64,000 nucleotides of DNA. Source: Croceivirga thetidis. Its GTDB lineage: Bacteria > Bacteroidota > Bacteroidia > Flavobacteriales > Flavobacteriaceae. The stretch's first letter is position 1. Each line of letters begins with the position of its first letter. The stretch covers positions 1,080,154 through 1,144,153 of the forward strand of contig NZ_JAAWWL010000001.1 in assembly GCF_012272815.1 (NCBI RefSeq), given 5' to 3'. Positions 42,333-52,711 of this stretch are shown here, one piece after another. The translations under genes were made by a program, and so were the position numbers. Under the pieces are notes generated by a model. The model searched no databases and was not told where the DNA came from. It saw nothing but the letters and a program-made list of their open reading frames with translations.

Positions 42333-43421
42333 ATGAAAGAAAGAATATTATCGGTAGATATTTTTAGAGGAATGACCATTGTACTCATGATTCTGGTCAA
42401 TACACCAGGTACATGGTCTGATGTTTATGCACCTTTATTACATGCCAAATGGCACGGATATACCCCAACCGACCTGGTCTTTCCTTTTTTCTTGTTTATT
42501 GTGGGAACCTCTATCGTATTTGCTTACAATAACAGAAAACCTTCGAAACAAGTTTACAAGAAGATTACGATTCGTACCCTAAAGTTGATAGGGTTAGGTG
42601 TTTTTTTAGGAGCTTTTACAATCACTTTCCCCTTTATCAAAGAATTTTCCGATATACGGTTTCCTGGAGTTCTGCAGCGTATTGGGGTTGTATTTTTCTT
42701 TGCTGCGATTCTCTTTCTCAATTTGGATTGGAAGAAATTGATAGGAACAGCAGCAATTATGTTGGTGGGTTATTGGCTAATGATGCGTTTTATCCCGGTA
42801 GAAGGTGTAGCTAGTACCTTTGAAAGGGCTCCAAATAACTTGGCCAATTATTTAGATGTTAAAGTCTTCGGGACCCATAATTATAAACCTGACTACGACC
42901 CAGAAGGATTATTAAGTACGATTCCATCAATTGTCAGCGCATTATTAGGCATATTTACTGGGCTGATTTTAGTTTCAAAGCAATCAAAAAAAGCGACAAT
43001 CTTGTTTGGGCTTGGTGGATCATTTCTGATTTTGGGCTATTTATGGGACGTGATTTTTCCAATTAATAAAGCACTATGGACCAGTAGCTTTGTTTTGGTA
43101 ACTGCAGGTTGGGCCAATATTGTACTTGCCTTGATTTACTATTTAACTGATGTCAAGAAAATCAAATTTGGCAGTATTTTCAGGTATGCTGGGGCCAATG
43201 CAATAGTTGTGTATTTTCTATCGAGTTTTATTTCAAAACTCTTTTATTTGATAAAGGTTGACGGGGAAACTTCTTTACACGGTTGGCTTTTTAATACCAT
43301 ATATGTTCAGGACTTCTTTTCAATGCAGCTGTCCTCACTTTTGTACGGTTTAAGTGTGGTTGCATTTTATTGTTTATTGGCCTGGATTCTTTGGAAAAAG
43401 AAGATTTTTATTAAGGTCTAA
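42333..43421 (+). CDS. NagX/HGSNAT-like acyltransferase family membrane protein
   Basis: 362 residues with about ten helices. N-terminal signature RILSVDIFRGMTIVLMILVN, followed by WHGYTPTDLVFPFFLFIVGTS, as in the heparan-alpha-glucosaminide acetyltransferase-like family (DUF5009, NagX). These proteins acetylate amino sugars across a membrane or help in chitin sugar use. Starts 2 bases after the symporter gene; the two end against the convergent ribE gene with no gap. No chitinase or nag genes are present in the window. Confidence 0.8.
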   Translation: MKERILSVDIFRGMTIVLMILVNTPGTWSDVYAPLLHAKWHGYTPTDLVFPFFLFIVGTSIVFAYNNRKPSKQVYKKITIRTLKLIGLGVFLGAFTITFPFIKEFSDIRFPGVLQRIGVVFFFAAILFLNLDWKKLIGTAAIMLVGYWLMMRFIPVEGVASTFERAPNNLANYLDVKVFGTHNYKPDYDPEGLLSTIPSIVSALLGIFTGLILVSKQSKKATILFGLGGSFLILGYLWDVIFPINKALWTSSFVLVTAGWANIVLALIYYLTDVKKIKFGSIFRYAGANAIVVYFLSSFISKLFYLIKVDGETSLHGWLFNTIYVQDFFSMQLSSLLYGLSVVAFYCLLAWILWKKKIFIKV

Positions 43422-44012
43422 TTATTTTCGAAGGTCAAGAAGTCGTTGTACATATTTCCCAATAACATCAAATTCAAGATTTACCTTAGTTCCTTCTTTG
43501 TAGCTGTTAAATCGAGTATGCTCATAGGTGTAAGGAATAATAGCAACCGAAAACTCACCATTTTTTGAATCTACAACGGTTAGACTTACCCCGTCTACTG
43601 TTATTGAGCCTTTTTCAATGGTAACGTTGCTTAGTTCGGTGTCATAGTTGAAGGTAAAAAACCAACTCCCTTCTTGCTCTTCAACTCCTATACAAGTAGC
43701 AGTTTGGTCAACATGACCTTGAACGATATGCCCATCCAATCGTGCTCCCATTTTCATCGCGCGTTCCAAGTTTACTTGGTCACCTATTTTTAGTTCGCCA
43801 ATATTGGTCTTGTTCAGAGTTTCTTGGATGGCCGTTACCGTGTACGAATCGGAATCGATTTTGACCACGGTCAAACAGACACCGTTATGGCAAAGACTTT
43901 GATCAATTTTGAGTTCATCAGCCAGATTGGATTGAAGTGTCAAGTGTAGATTCTCCTCTTCCTTTTCTAAACCTATTACTTTACCGGTTGTCTCGATAAT
44001 TCCTGTAAACAT
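43422..44012 (-). CDS. ribE: riboflavin synthase alpha chain
   Basis: 196 residues; dismutation of two 6,7-dimethyl-8-ribityllumazine to riboflavin. Two homologous barrel halves, starting MFTGIIETTGKV and, in the second half, GHIVQGHVDQTA with SITVDGVSLTV. Length and both N-terminal motifs match the family. Divergent from pdxA. Confidence 0.95.
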   Translation of the reverse strand: MFTGIIETTGKVIGLEKEEENLHLTLQSNLADELKIDQSLCHNGVCLTVVKIDSDSYTVTAIQETLNKTNIGELKIGDQVNLERAMKMGARLDGHIVQGHVDQTATCIGVEEQEGSWFFTFNYDTELSNVTIEKGSITVDGVSLTVVDSKNGEFSVAIIPYTYEHTRFNSYKEGTKVNLEFDVIGKYVQRLLDLRK

Positions 44013-44029
44013 GGGAATTTATAATTGCA

Positions 44030-44048
44030 TAATTTTGTAACAAAGTTA
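44030..44048. promoter_or_regulatory. back-to-back -7 boxes for pdxA and ribE
   Basis: TAATTTTG on the plus strand (44030-44037, 28 bases before pdxA) and TAACTTTG on the minus strand (44041-44048, 28 bases before ribE), both exact TAnnTTTG. No convincing -33 elements at the usual spacing, so confidence is limited. Confidence 0.4.
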
Positions 44049-44065
44049 GCGATATAACGGGGGCA

Positions 44066-45118
44066 ATGGAAGAAAGAAATAAGATAAGGCTTGGTATTTC
44101 GGTCGGCGATTTAAATGGAATCGGCTGCGAAGTAGCACTTAAGACTTTTGAAGATTCAAGAATGCTCGAGTTCTGTACCCCAGTATTTTTCGCTTCGAAC
44201 AAAACTATTTCTTTCCAAAAGAATTCGTTTAAAAGTGCAATCAACTTCAATAGTGTTAAAGATGCCACCCAAATTGTTCATGGGAAATTGAACGTGGTCA
44301 ATGTATGGAAAGAAACACCGAATATTGAATTTGGTCAAGCCACAGAAATCTCAGGAAGCTATGCCATCAAATCATTGAAGGCTTCGGTCAATGCCCTGAA
44401 AAAAAATGAAATTGATGTTCTTGTTACTGCTCCAATTAACAAGAACAATGTGCAGTCAGAAGAATTCAATTTTCCCGGCCATACAGATTTTTTAGCTAAA
44501 GAATTACAAGGTCAAAGCTTAATGTTTATGGTAACTGAGGGTCTACGGGTTGGACTCTTAACTGACCACATAGCGGTCAAAGATGTAGCAAAAGCGATTA
44601 CCACAAAACTGATTGGCGACAAGGTGCGTACCATGATGCTTTCGCTAAAAATGGACTTTGGAATACGTCGCCCGAAAATTGCCCTTTTGGGTATAAATCC
44701 TCATAGTGGTGATAACGGAACTATTGGAAATGAGGACCAGGAAATTCTTCAACCAGCTATAGATAAGCTTTTTAAAGAAGGTCATTTGGTTTACGGCCCA
44801 TATTCAGCAGATAGTTTTTTCGGTTCAAATAGCCATCAAAAGTTTGATGCGGTCTTAGCTGCCTATCATGATCAAGGCCTTATTCCATTTAAGACGCTTT
44901 CATTTGGTAAAGGGGTTAACTATACTGCTGGACTATCTCACGTTAGAACTTCCCCTGACCACGGTACGGCTTATGAAATAGCTGGTCAAGGCAAGGCGGA
45001 TTTCAGTTCTTTTAAAGAAGCAGTTTTTACCGCACTGGACATTTTTAAAAAGCGTCAAGAATACAAAGAGTTGACCCAAAATCCACTTCAAAAACAATCG
45101 ACCAAAAAGTCAGCCTAA
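44066..45118 (+). CDS. pdxA: 4-hydroxythreonine-4-phosphate dehydrogenase
   Basis: 350 residues; NAD-dependent step of the DXP-dependent pyridoxal phosphate pathway. Motifs: GISVGDLNGIGCEVALK, TAPINKNN, metal-ligand FPGHTDFLAKEL, AAYHDQGLIPFK and TSPDHGTAYEIAG. All metal-binding His and Asp residues of PdxA are visible. Single gene followed by the yceD-rpmF promoter. Confidence 0.95.
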   Translation: MEERNKIRLGISVGDLNGIGCEVALKTFEDSRMLEFCTPVFFASNKTISFQKNSFKSAINFNSVKDATQIVHGKLNVVNVWKETPNIEFGQATEISGSYAIKSLKASVNALKKNEIDVLVTAPINKNNVQSEEFNFPGHTDFLAKELQGQSLMFMVTEGLRVGLLTDHIAVKDVAKAITTKLIGDKVRTMMLSLKMDFGIRRPKIALLGINPHSGDNGTIGNEDQEILQPAIDKLFKEGHLVYGPYSADSFFGSNSHQKFDAVLAAYHDQGLIPFKTLSFGKGVNYTAGLSHVRTSPDHGTAYEIAGQGKADFSSFKEAVFTALDIFKKRQEYKELTQNPLQKQSTKKSA

Positions 45119-45124
45119 ATATAA

Positions 45125-45154
45125 TTGGCTATTTCTCAATTAATAGTATCTTTG
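45125..45154 (+). promoter_or_regulatory. promoter of the yceD-rpmF unit
   Basis: TTG at 45125-45127, 19 bases, then TATCTTTG at 45147-45154: an exact match to the flavobacterial TTG-N19-TAnnTTTG promoter. The start codon of the next gene is 41 bases downstream. Confidence 0.7.
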
Positions 45155-45195
45155 CACCCGCCATTTAAGGTAGGTTCAAACCAAAGTTGCACGTG

Positions 45196-45723
45196 ATGGA
45201 ATCAAGGGAGTTTGTAATTCCTTTTTCAGGATTAAAGATTGGGAGCCACAGGTTTGATTTTAAAGTTGACAATTCGTTCTTTGAATCTTTTGATTATCAA
45301 GACTTTAACTCATCAAAAATTGACGTTGAAGCCCAATTGACCAAAACAAGTACCATGATGGAGCTTGAACTTGAGGCCAATGGTCAGGTAAACGTTGATT
45401 GTGATGTTACGGGAGAACCTTTTGATATGCCAACCGCTGGAAAACTTCATTTAGTTGTTAAGTTTGGAGAGGAATATGATGATTTAGATGATGAATTATT
45501 GATTATTCCACACGGAGAAAGCCAACTGAACATCGCGCAGTACGTATATGAGATGCTAGTGCTCGCAGTACCACAAAAAAGAGTGCATCCGGGTATAGAA
45601 GATGGTTCCTTGAAATCGGAAGTTTTGGATAAACTGAAGGAGTTAAAACCAAAGGAGGAAAAGAACAATAATGATATTGATCCCAGATGGGACGATTTGA
45701 AAAAATTATTAACGGATAAATAG
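45196..45723 (+). CDS. DUF177/YceD family protein
   Basis: 175 residues from the ATG at 45196 (a TTG at 45187 adds three residues). YceD-type features: VIPFSGLKIGSHRF start, VDCDVTGEPFDMPT in the central part, and acidic segments. The family is found just before rpmF in most bacteria and is linked to 23S rRNA processing. The usual CxRCL metal motif is reduced here to a single Cys (VDCD), as in other Bacteroidetes. Six bases before rpmF. Confidence 0.85.
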   Translation: MESREFVIPFSGLKIGSHRFDFKVDNSFFESFDYQDFNSSKIDVEAQLTKTSTMMELELEANGQVNVDCDVTGEPFDMPTAGKLHLVVKFGEEYDDLDDELLIIPHGESQLNIAQYVYEMLVLAVPQKRVHPGIEDGSLKSEVLDKLKELKPKEEKNNNDIDPRWDDLKKLLTDK

Positions 45724-45729
45724 GAAAAC

Positions 45730-45930
45730 ATGGCACATCCTAAAAGAAAAATATCGAAAACAAGAAGGGACAAAAGACGTACCCATTATAAGGCTGTTGC
45801 TCCTACCTTGGCTAAAGATTCCACAACAGGAGAAATTCACTTGTACCACAGAGCGCACTGGCATGAAGGTAAATTATACTACCGCGGTAAAGTGTTGATT
45901 GACTCAACAGGAGAAGAAGCGGAGGCTTAA
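45730..45930 (+). CDS. rpmF: 50S ribosomal protein L32
   Basis: 66 residues, starting [20 protein letters not shown], the diagnostic L32 N-terminus. It has no cysteine, so it is the zinc-independent form, lacking the two C-x2-C pairs of zinc-binding L32. Strong terminator directly after. Confidence 0.97.
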   Translation: MAHPKRKISKTRRDKRRTHYKAVAPTLAKDSTTGEIHLYHRAHWHEGKLYYRGKVLIDSTGEEAEA

Positions 45931-45955
45931 ATTCTCAAGAAAAAACCAAAAAACA

Positions 45956-45987
45956 ACTCTCGGATGGAAATATTCGGGAGTTTTTTT
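45956..45987 (+). terminator. Rho-independent terminator after rpmF
   Basis: Ten-base stem ACTCTCGGAT / ATTCGGGAGT (two G-U pairs), six-base loop, then seven T. Confidence 0.85.
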
Positions 45988-46104
45988 ATGGAACAAGATT
46001 ATTTTCTGAATTGACCAAAAATCATCAGAAACTCGCAAAAATTCACTATTTTTCGACGATTTTGCGTCGATTTTCATTCATTTTGACAAAAAACAGAAAA
46101 AAGG

Positions 46105-47112
46105 ATGGCTAAACGTACAGCAGCAATTACCGCTGTGGGAGGATATCTTCCAGAATTCAGATTGACCAATCAGATTTTGGAAACCATGGTCGATACCAAC
46201 GACGAATGGATAACCACAAGAACAGGTATTAAAGAACGCAGGCTATTAAAAAAAGAAGGTGCGGGATCTTCGTATTTGGCCATCAAAGCAGCTGAGGACT
46301 TAATGCAAAAAACAAATCTTAATCCTGAGGAAATAGATTTGGTATTAGTCGCCACTGCAACACCAGATATGTTGGTTGCTTCAACTGCAGCCTATGTGGC
46401 TTCTGAAATTGGGGCAACTAATGCCTTTTCATACGACCTTTTGGCCGCTTGTTCAAGCTTCTTATATGGCATGTCTACTGCCGCCAGTTACATAGAATCT
46501 GGACGTTACAAAAAAGTACTTTTGATAGGTGCCGATAAAATGTCGTCAATTATTGATTATACAGACAGGGCAACCTGTATCATTTTTGGTGATGGTGCTG
46601 GTGCTGTATTGTTTGAACCGAATGAAGAAGGATTTGGTTTGCAGGATGAGTATTTAAGATCTGACGGTAATGGCCGAGAGTTCTTAAGAATGGATGCCGG
46701 CGGTTCAATATTACCTGCTTCCCATGAAACTGTTGACCAAAGGTTGCATTACGCGAGACAAGATGGAAAAACCGTTTTCAAGTTTGCGGTTTCAAATATG
46801 GCCGACGTTTCAGCTAAGATAATGGAACGCAATAATTTAAGCCATGAAGATGTAGATTGGCTGGTTCCCCATCAGGCCAACAAGCGGATTATTGATGCAA
46901 CTGCCAATAGAATGGGACTTGATGACAGTAAGGTCCTAATGAACATTGAACGATACGGAAATACTACTTCCGCAACATTGCCTTTATTGCTTTACGATTA
47001 TGAAAAGCAATTAAAAAAGGGAGATAATTTGGTGTTTGCCGCCTTTGGTGGCGGATTTACCTGGGGTTCCATTTATTTAAAATGGGCATACGATAGCAAT
47101 TCAACTAACTAA
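46105..47112 (+). CDS. fabH: beta-ketoacyl-ACP synthase III
   Basis: 335 residues; starts fatty acid synthesis by joining acetyl-CoA and malonyl-ACP. Catalytic triad: C116 ([12 protein letters not shown]), His in [11 protein letters not shown] and Asn in [10 protein letters not shown]-terminal GGGFTWGS typical. The 117 bases before it hold no clear promoter box. Followed after 14 bases by accB. Confidence 0.95.
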   Translation: MAKRTAAITAVGGYLPEFRLTNQILETMVDTNDEWITTRTGIKERRLLKKEGAGSSYLAIKAAEDLMQKTNLNPEEIDLVLVATATPDMLVASTAAYVASEIGATNAFSYDLLAACSSFLYGMSTAASYIESGRYKKVLLIGADKMSSIIDYTDRATCIIFGDGAGAVLFEPNEEGFGLQDEYLRSDGNGREFLRMDAGGSILPASHETVDQRLHYARQDGKTVFKFAVSNMADVSAKIMERNNLSHEDVDWLVPHQANKRIIDATANRMGLDDSKVLMNIERYGNTTSATLPLLLYDYEKQLKKGDNLVFAAFGGGFTWGSIYLKWAYDSNSTN

Positions 47113-47126
47113 ATCATACTATTTCG

Positions 47127-47621
47127 ATGGACATTAAAGAAATTCAAAGTTTAATCAAATTCGTTGCCAAATCAGGGGCCAGCGAGGTCAAGCTTGAGAT
47201 GGAAGATTTGAAAATCACCATTAAAACGACTTCAGAGAATAGTGGTTCAGAGACTACTGTTGTTCAACAAATTCCTGTAGCTGCAGCTCCGCAGCAAATT
47301 GCGATGCCGGCAGCTCCTGAAGCTCCAGCTCAGCCGGCAGCTCCCGCAGCACCGGAAAAACAAGCTGAAGACGATTCAAAATACATTACCATAAAATCGC
47401 CGATAATTGGTACATTCTACCGTAAGCCATCACCTGACAAACCTGCTTTCGTTGAAGTTGGGTCTGATATCAAGCAAGGAGATGTACTTTGTGTTATTGA
47501 GGCAATGAAACTTTTCAATGATATTGAATCAGAGGTTTCGGGTAAAATTGTCAAAGTTTTAGTTGACGATTCCACTCCAGTAGAGTTTGATCAACCTTTA
47601 TTCCTAGTAGACCCTAGTTAA
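47127..47621 (+). CDS. accB: biotin carboxyl carrier protein of acetyl-CoA carboxylase
   Basis: 164 residues: N-terminal helix region, Ala/Pro-rich hinge (about 50-80), and a biotinyl domain with the acceptor K128 in [10 protein letters not shown]. The thumb region [22 protein letters not shown] marks it as AccB. Followed by accC after a 71-base gap filled by a palindromic repeat. Confidence 0.95.
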   Translation: MDIKEIQSLIKFVAKSGASEVKLEMEDLKITIKTTSENSGSETTVVQQIPVAAAPQQIAMPAAPEAPAQPAAPAAPEKQAEDDSKYITIKSPIIGTFYRKPSPDKPAFVEVGSDIKQGDVLCVIEAMKLFNDIESEVSGKIVKVLVDDSTPVEFDQPLFLVDPS

Positions 47622-47624
47622 TTT

Positions 47625-47680
47625 AAAATTCCAAATTCCAAGCACCAAAATCCAATTTGGTATTTGAGATTTGAATTTTT
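47625..47680. repeat. A+T-rich imperfect palindrome between accB and accC
   Basis: Left half has AAAATTCCAAATTCCAAGCA and ends AAAATCC; right half AATTTGGTATTTGAGATTT ending GAATTTTT, roughly its complement. Repeats of this CCAAATTCCAA / TTGGAATTTGG style are scattered between genes in many flavobacteria; here it fills the whole gap. Confidence 0.55.
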
Positions 47681-47692
47681 AAAGAAGAAAAT

Positions 47693-49045
47693 ATGTTCAA
47701 AAAAATATTGATTGCAAATAGGGGTGAAATCGCACTTAGGGTCATCAGAACCTGCAAGGAAATGGGTATTAAAACGGTAGCGGTTTACTCAAAGGCCGAT
47801 GAAGAAAGTTTGCATGTTCGCTTTGCTGATGAGGCCGTTTGTATCGGCCCTGCCCCAAGTAGTGAGTCTTATTTGAAGATTCCGAATATCATCGCTGCAG
47901 CCGAAATTACCAACGCCGATGCTATCCATCCAGGCTATGGCTTTCTTTCTGAAAATGCCAAATTTTCCAAAATCTGTGCTGAACATGAGATTAAGTTCAT
48001 TGGTGCATCAGGAGAGCAGATTGAGAAAATGGGTGATAAAGCTACGGCGAAAGAGACCATGAAAAAGGCCGGTGTTCCTTGTGTTCCCGGATCAGATGGT
48101 CTATTGAAAGATGTCAAAGATGCCAAGAAGGTTGCCAAAAAAATGGGCTATCCTGTTATGATCAAAGCTACTGCAGGTGGGGGTGGAAAAGGTATGCGCG
48201 CCATTTGGTCGGAAGACGAAATGGAAAAGAATTTTGAAAGCGCGGTGAACGAAGCTACAGCAGCATTTGGCAACGGCGGTATGTACATGGAAAAGTTGAT
48301 TGAGGAACCAAGGCATATCGAAATTCAGGTGGTTGGAGACCAATTTGGTAAAGCGTGTCACTTGTCTGAACGAGACTGTTCCGTACAACGAAGACACCAG
48401 AAATTAACTGAAGAGACCCCATCACCGTTTATGACCGATAAGCTCAGAAATGCCATGGGGAAAGCCGCTATTAAGGCTGCGGAATTCATAAAGTATGAAG
48501 GGGCAGGTACTGTTGAGTTTCTTGTTGACAAGCACCGTAACTTTTATTTTATGGAGATGAATACCCGTATTCAGGTAGAGCATCCAATAACAGAACAGGT
48601 GGTGGACTATGATTTAATTCGTGAACAGATTTTGGTTGCTGCTGGTGTACCGATATCTGGGAAAAATTACCTTCCAAAACTACATTCCATAGAAGTTCGT
48701 ATTAACGCTGAGGACCCGTATAATAACTTTAGACCATCTCCTGGTAGAATTACTACCCTTCATATGCCAGGTGGACATGGAGTGCGTTTGGATACCCATG
48801 TATACAGCGGGTATATCATTCCTCCGAATTATGATTCAATGGTGGCTAAGTTGATTACCACTGCTCAAACGCGCGAAGAAGCCATCAATAAAATGCGAAG
48901 GGCACTAGATGAATTCGTTATCGAAGGTGTTAAGACAACAATCCCGTTTCACCGTCAACTAATGGATCATCCTGATTACTTGGCAGGTAACTATACAACC
49001 AAGTTCATGGAAGATTTTGAAATGGATGACAAATACGACTATTAA
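47693..49045 (+). CDS. accC: acetyl-CoA carboxylase biotin carboxylase subunit
   Basis: 450 residues; ATP-dependent carboxylation of biotin on AccB. Motifs: [35 protein letters not shown]-grasp glycine loop [25 protein letters not shown] and the C-terminal DSMVAKLI. Full family length. Followed by a terminator. Confidence 0.96.
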   Translation: MFKKILIANRGEIALRVIRTCKEMGIKTVAVYSKADEESLHVRFADEAVCIGPAPSSESYLKIPNIIAAAEITNADAIHPGYGFLSENAKFSKICAEHEIKFIGASGEQIEKMGDKATAKETMKKAGVPCVPGSDGLLKDVKDAKKVAKKMGYPVMIKATAGGGGKGMRAIWSEDEMEKNFESAVNEATAAFGNGGMYMEKLIEEPRHIEIQVVGDQFGKACHLSERDCSVQRRHQKLTEETPSPFMTDKLRNAMGKAAIKAAEFIKYEGAGTVEFLVDKHRNFYFMEMNTRIQVEHPITEQVVDYDLIREQILVAAGVPISGKNYLPKLHSIEVRINAEDPYNNFRPSPGRITTLHMPGGHGVRLDTHVYSGYIIPPNYDSMVAKLITTAQTREEAINKMRRALDEFVIEGVKTTIPFHRQLMDHPDYLAGNYTTKFMEDFEMDDKYDY

Positions 49046-49050
49046 AAATA

Positions 49051-49076
49051 AACCCTGACTTTTGGTCGGGGTTTTT
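49051..49076 (+). terminator. Rho-independent terminator after accC
   Basis: Stem AACCCTGAC / GTCGGGGTT (one G-U pair), five-base loop, then TTT; five bases after the accC stop codon. Confidence 0.8.
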
Positions 49077-49081
49077 ACTTT

Positions 49082-50197
49082 ATGGAGCTTAGTTATTGGG
49101 AATATAAGACTTGGTTATCAAACATTGACTTTACAGTTGTTGGTAGCGGTATTGTTGGGCTTTGTTGTGCCATCAACTTAAAAGCCCGTTTCCCAAAATC
49201 TAAAATATTGGTGCTTGAAAAAGGGATATTACCGCAGGGTGCTAGCACAAAAAATGCTGGATTTGCCTGTTTTGGCAGCATATCAGAAATCATTTCAGAT
49301 TTAGAAAAACATACTGAGGAAGAAGTTGTTGAATTGGTTCAAAAGCGGTTTTCTGGTATAAGCAGGCTTAGAAAATTGCTTGGTGACGAAACGATTGATT
49401 TACAGATTTTGGGAGGTCATGAAGTTTTCCATGAGAATGACTCTATGCTGTATGAAAAATGCCTGAAATCATTGGATAAAATAAACGAGATGTTGCATCC
49501 GATTTTTGGAGAAGCCCCGTTTTTCAAATCGCCCAATCAATTTGGTTTTAAAAAGATTAAATCAAATTATATTACCCATCGTTTTGAAGGCCAGCTTAAT
49601 ACTGGCAAAATGATGTTGTCACTTCTTGACAAAGCCAATAGGGAAGGCATATATGTGCTGAATAATGTTTCCGTGACATCCTTTCAAGAAAAGGGAGAAT
49701 CGGTTGAGGTTTTAACCGAAAAATTTCAAATTGAGACCAACAAATTATTGATTGCGACCAATGGATTTGCATCACAGTTTTTTGAAGAAGATGTGAAGCC
49801 AGCTCGAGCGCAGGTACTGGTGACCAAGCCGATTGAAGATTTACAGCTAAAGGGCACATTTCATTTTGACGAGGGCTATTACTATTTCAGAAATATAGAC
49901 AATCGTGTGCTTTTTGGTGGTGGCAGAAATCTGGACTATTCGGCAGAAGAAACCACCCAATTTGGTCAAACCGATTTGGTTCAGAATGAGCTTGAACGAT
50001 TACTAAAAGAGATGATTTTACCGGATAAACAATTTGAGATTGACCGTCGATGGAGCGGCATCATGGGAGTCGGTCCGCAGAAAAAACCCATTGTTAAGCA
50101 GATATCGGCTAATGTTTTTTGTGGGATTCGATTAGGAGGAATGGGTGTTGCCATTGGAAGTCTAGTAGGCGATGAATTGGCTAGCTTACTAAACTAA
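49082..50197 (+). CDS. FAD-dependent oxidoreductase (DAO family)
   Basis: 371 residues with an N-terminal FAD motif VVGSGIVGLCCAINLK (about 20-35), the DAO-type GASTKNAGFACFGS segment, a C-terminal GIRLGGMGVAIGSLVGDELA, and RRWSGIMGVGPQKKP. Resembles glycine or D-amino acid oxidases. Substrate not readable. It begins only 5 bases after the accC terminator, so its leader is very short or it depends on read-through. Confidence 0.82.
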   Translation: MELSYWEYKTWLSNIDFTVVGSGIVGLCCAINLKARFPKSKILVLEKGILPQGASTKNAGFACFGSISEIISDLEKHTEEEVVELVQKRFSGISRLRKLLGDETIDLQILGGHEVFHENDSMLYEKCLKSLDKINEMLHPIFGEAPFFKSPNQFGFKKIKSNYITHRFEGQLNTGKMMLSLLDKANREGIYVLNNVSVTSFQEKGESVEVLTEKFQIETNKLLIATNGFASQFFEEDVKPARAQVLVTKPIEDLQLKGTFHFDEGYYYFRNIDNRVLFGGGRNLDYSAEETTQFGQTDLVQNELERLLKEMILPDKQFEIDRRWSGIMGVGPQKKPIVKQISANVFCGIRLGGMGVAIGSLVGDELASLLN

Positions 50198-50346
50198 AGC
50201 CTGATTTATTGTTCATACCCTAAATTGGTTTCTCTTCTCAATGTATGATGGTTTAAAAATTGTATTATCCAATAAGGCTAAAAGCACAAAGAGCTTATCT
50301 TAATACCTTAAAGAGATAAGACCTAGTCGAAACAATTCTGAATCTA

Positions 50347-52017
50347 ATGACCATTTTAAAAAAACCAACCTTATTCCTTTTAGCTTACATATTAGGATTC
50401 ATACTAATCTCGTGTGGCTCTGAAAAAAAGGCATTCAAAAAGAAAGACGTCAAATCTGCCCAGAAAATAGCGGGTCTCGAATTTTCAAAAAAAAGGATTG
50501 ACACCTTATTTGATTATTTGGAAAGAAATAGAAAGGGTTACGATTCTTTGCGTAAATATGACATTGAACACGAAGTTTTTCCTGCGCTTTTGTTTGATCC
50601 AAAGCCTCATGATTTTCAAATTCCTAAATCTAAAGACACACTTTTATACTGGGAGATACCAGAACATGTTTATCTACCCAAAAACTTAAATGAATTGGCC
50701 TATTATACCATACCAAAATTGGCTTCTCTCGTTAAATACAAGAAAATTTCATGTGTTGAGCTAACTACCTTCTTTTTGGATAGGTTGAAAAAATACAGTC
50801 CAAAATTAGAATGTACCATTACCCTCACCGAAGAGCTCGCAATGAATCAGGCTAAAACATTAGATGCAGAACTTGCGGCGGGTAACTATCGAGGGATTCT
50901 TCATGGCATTCCTTACGGGGTAAAAGATTTAATGGCAGTTCCTGGTTATCCGACAACCTGGGGTTCAGAACCTTATAAAACCCAAGTAATCAATGAAACT
51001 GCTACTGTAGTAGAACGTTTGAATAAAGCTGGGGGCGTTTTGGTGGCAAAATTGGTATCTGGTGCACTTGCACGTGGGGATGTTTGGTTTGGAGGAAAAA
51101 CCAAAAATCCCTGGAATACATCTAAAGGAGCTAGTGGTTCATCGGCAGGTTCTGGCAGTGCCACTTCTGCAGGTCTGGTTCCATTTGCACTAGGAACTGA
51201 AACATTAGGATCAATTACTTCACCTAGCTCAAGAAATGGAATAACCGGACTTAGACCAACTTATGGCCGTGTGAGTAGACACGGTGTTATGAGTTTGTCA
51301 TGGTCAATGGACAAAGTGGGTCCAATGTGTAGAAATGCAGAGGACTGTGCCATTGTTTTTAGCATCATACAAGGAAAGGATTTTAAGGACAAAACCACAA
51401 CCTCTATTCCGTTTTCCTATAATCCGAGCACTGATATTAAAACCCTCAAAGTAGCGTATTTAAAAGGTGATATCGACAAGGATTCAACCAAGGGCAAGGA
51501 GAATTTACTCAAGGCATTAACTACCTTCAAAGAAATGGGAATTGAACCGATACCGGTTGAATTACCTACAGATGTCCCATACCAGGGATTCGACATCATA
51601 TTGCGGGCGGAAGCTGGTGCCTTTTTTGACGATTTGGTTAGATCAAATCAGGTTGATATGATGGTTGAACAGCACAAAAGGTCTCGCTCCAATTCGTTGC
51701 GCCAATCACGATTTATACCTGCTGTTGAGTACTTACAAGCGAATCGGCACAGGCAATTACTAATTGAAAAAATGCATCATATTATGAAGGATTATGATGT
51801 GTTAATTTCACCATCTTTTGGCAACAGACAGTTGGTAATTACAAACCTAACTGGGCATCCTGTAATAGCAATACCAACAGGCCTCGATGATGAAAAAATA
51901 CCAACAAGCTTGACTTTAGTTGGCAATCTTTATGACGAAGGAAAAATTTTAGTATTGGCAAAACGCTTTCAAGAAGTCACTGATTTTGATGAGCTACATC
52001 CAGAGGGGTATGACTAA
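50347..52017 (+). CDS. amidase-signature lipoprotein
   Basis: 556 residues. Lipoprotein signal with lipobox ILISC (about 20-24), so it is cell-envelope located. A 110-residue linker region, then the amidase-signature domain with the Ser-Ser-Lys triad: Lys in GIPYGVKDL, Ser in GASGSSAGSG and Ser in GSITSPSSRNG. Distinct from GatA by the lipoprotein signal. Likely hydrolyses amides or peptides in the periplasm; substrate unknown. The 149 bases before it show no clear promoter. Confidence 0.85.
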   Translation: MTILKKPTLFLLAYILGFILISCGSEKKAFKKKDVKSAQKIAGLEFSKKRIDTLFDYLERNRKGYDSLRKYDIEHEVFPALLFDPKPHDFQIPKSKDTLLYWEIPEHVYLPKNLNELAYYTIPKLASLVKYKKISCVELTTFFLDRLKKYSPKLECTITLTEELAMNQAKTLDAELAAGNYRGILHGIPYGVKDLMAVPGYPTTWGSEPYKTQVINETATVVERLNKAGGVLVAKLVSGALARGDVWFGGKTKNPWNTSKGASGSSAGSGSATSAGLVPFALGTETLGSITSPSSRNGITGLRPTYGRVSRHGVMSLSWSMDKVGPMCRNAEDCAIVFSIIQGKDFKDKTTTSIPFSYNPSTDIKTLKVAYLKGDIDKDSTKGKENLLKALTTFKEMGIEPIPVELPTDVPYQGFDIILRAEAGAFFDDLVRSNQVDMMVEQHKRSRSNSLRQSRFIPAVEYLQANRHRQLLIEKMHHIMKDYDVLISPSFGNRQLVITNLTGHPVIAIPTGLDDEKIPTSLTLVGNLYDEGKILVLAKRFQEVTDFDELHPEGYD

Positions 52018-52038
52018 ACAAAAGACCTAAAGTTGATT

Positions 52039-52704
52039 TTAAACTTTTCTTCCATCCAATAAATTGATAATCCTTGAACCGTATGCGGCATTTTTTTCAG
52101 AATGGGTGACTTGAATGATCGTGACACCATCTTCCTGATTTAGTTTTTTGAATAGTTCCATAATTTCAACACTTTGTTGAGAATTAAGATTACCGGTTGG
52201 TTCATCGGCCAAAATCAATTTCGGTTTGCCTATTAAAGCACGTGCTACCCCAACCAACTGTTGTTGGCCACCACTAAGTTGTGCAGGGAATAAATCCTTT
52301 TTACCAACGATATTGAAGCGGTCGAGCATATCGGCTACCATTGCCTTGCGTTCAGTGCCTTTGTATTTTTTATATAACAATGGCATTTCTAAGTTTTCAT
52401 ATACGGTGAGGTCGTCAAGCAGGTGATATGATTGAAAAACAAAACCGATGTACTCTTTGTAGAGATTTGAGCGGTATTTTTCTTTTAGGGTATGTACCGA
52501 TTCATTCAGAAAATGATACTCGCCCTCATCAAACTGGTCCAACATTCCAATTACATTGAGCAATGTGGATTTACCTGATCCTGAAGGTCCCATCACAGAA
52601 ATGAACTCTCCTTCTTCCACAGAAAGATTGATGTCCTTTAACAGAAAGATTCGTTGCCCTCCAGAATTGACCCACTTAAATATATTTTTTAGTTCTAATA
52701 GCAT
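52039..52704 (-). CDS. ABC transporter ATP-binding protein (MacB/LolD class)
   Basis: 221 residues: Walker [10 protein letters not shown], signature LSGGQQQ, Walker [12 protein letters not shown], and VTHSEK as the switch region. Class as in LolD/MacB/FtsE. It starts 7 bases after the permease at 52712 ends, and is the only ATPase seen for five permeases in this region. Confidence 0.9.
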   Translation of the reverse strand: MLLELKNIFKWVNSGGQRIFLLKDINLSVEEGEFISVMGPSGSGKSTLLNVIGMLDQFDEGEYHFLNESVHTLKEKYRSNLYKEYIGFVFQSYHLLDDLTVYENLEMPLLYKKYKGTERKAMVADMLDRFNIVGKKDLFPAQLSGGQQQLVGVARALIGKPKLILADEPTGNLNSQQSVEIMELFKKLNQEDGVTIIQVTHSEKNAAYGSRIINLLDGRKV

Positions 52705-52711
52705 GATTTTT

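Noticed and set aside
420-45546. Other TACGTA copies, for example at 420, 5051, 30956, 32781 and 45541
   Set aside because: All are single copies inside genes, as expected by chance for a six-base word; not counted in the operator set.
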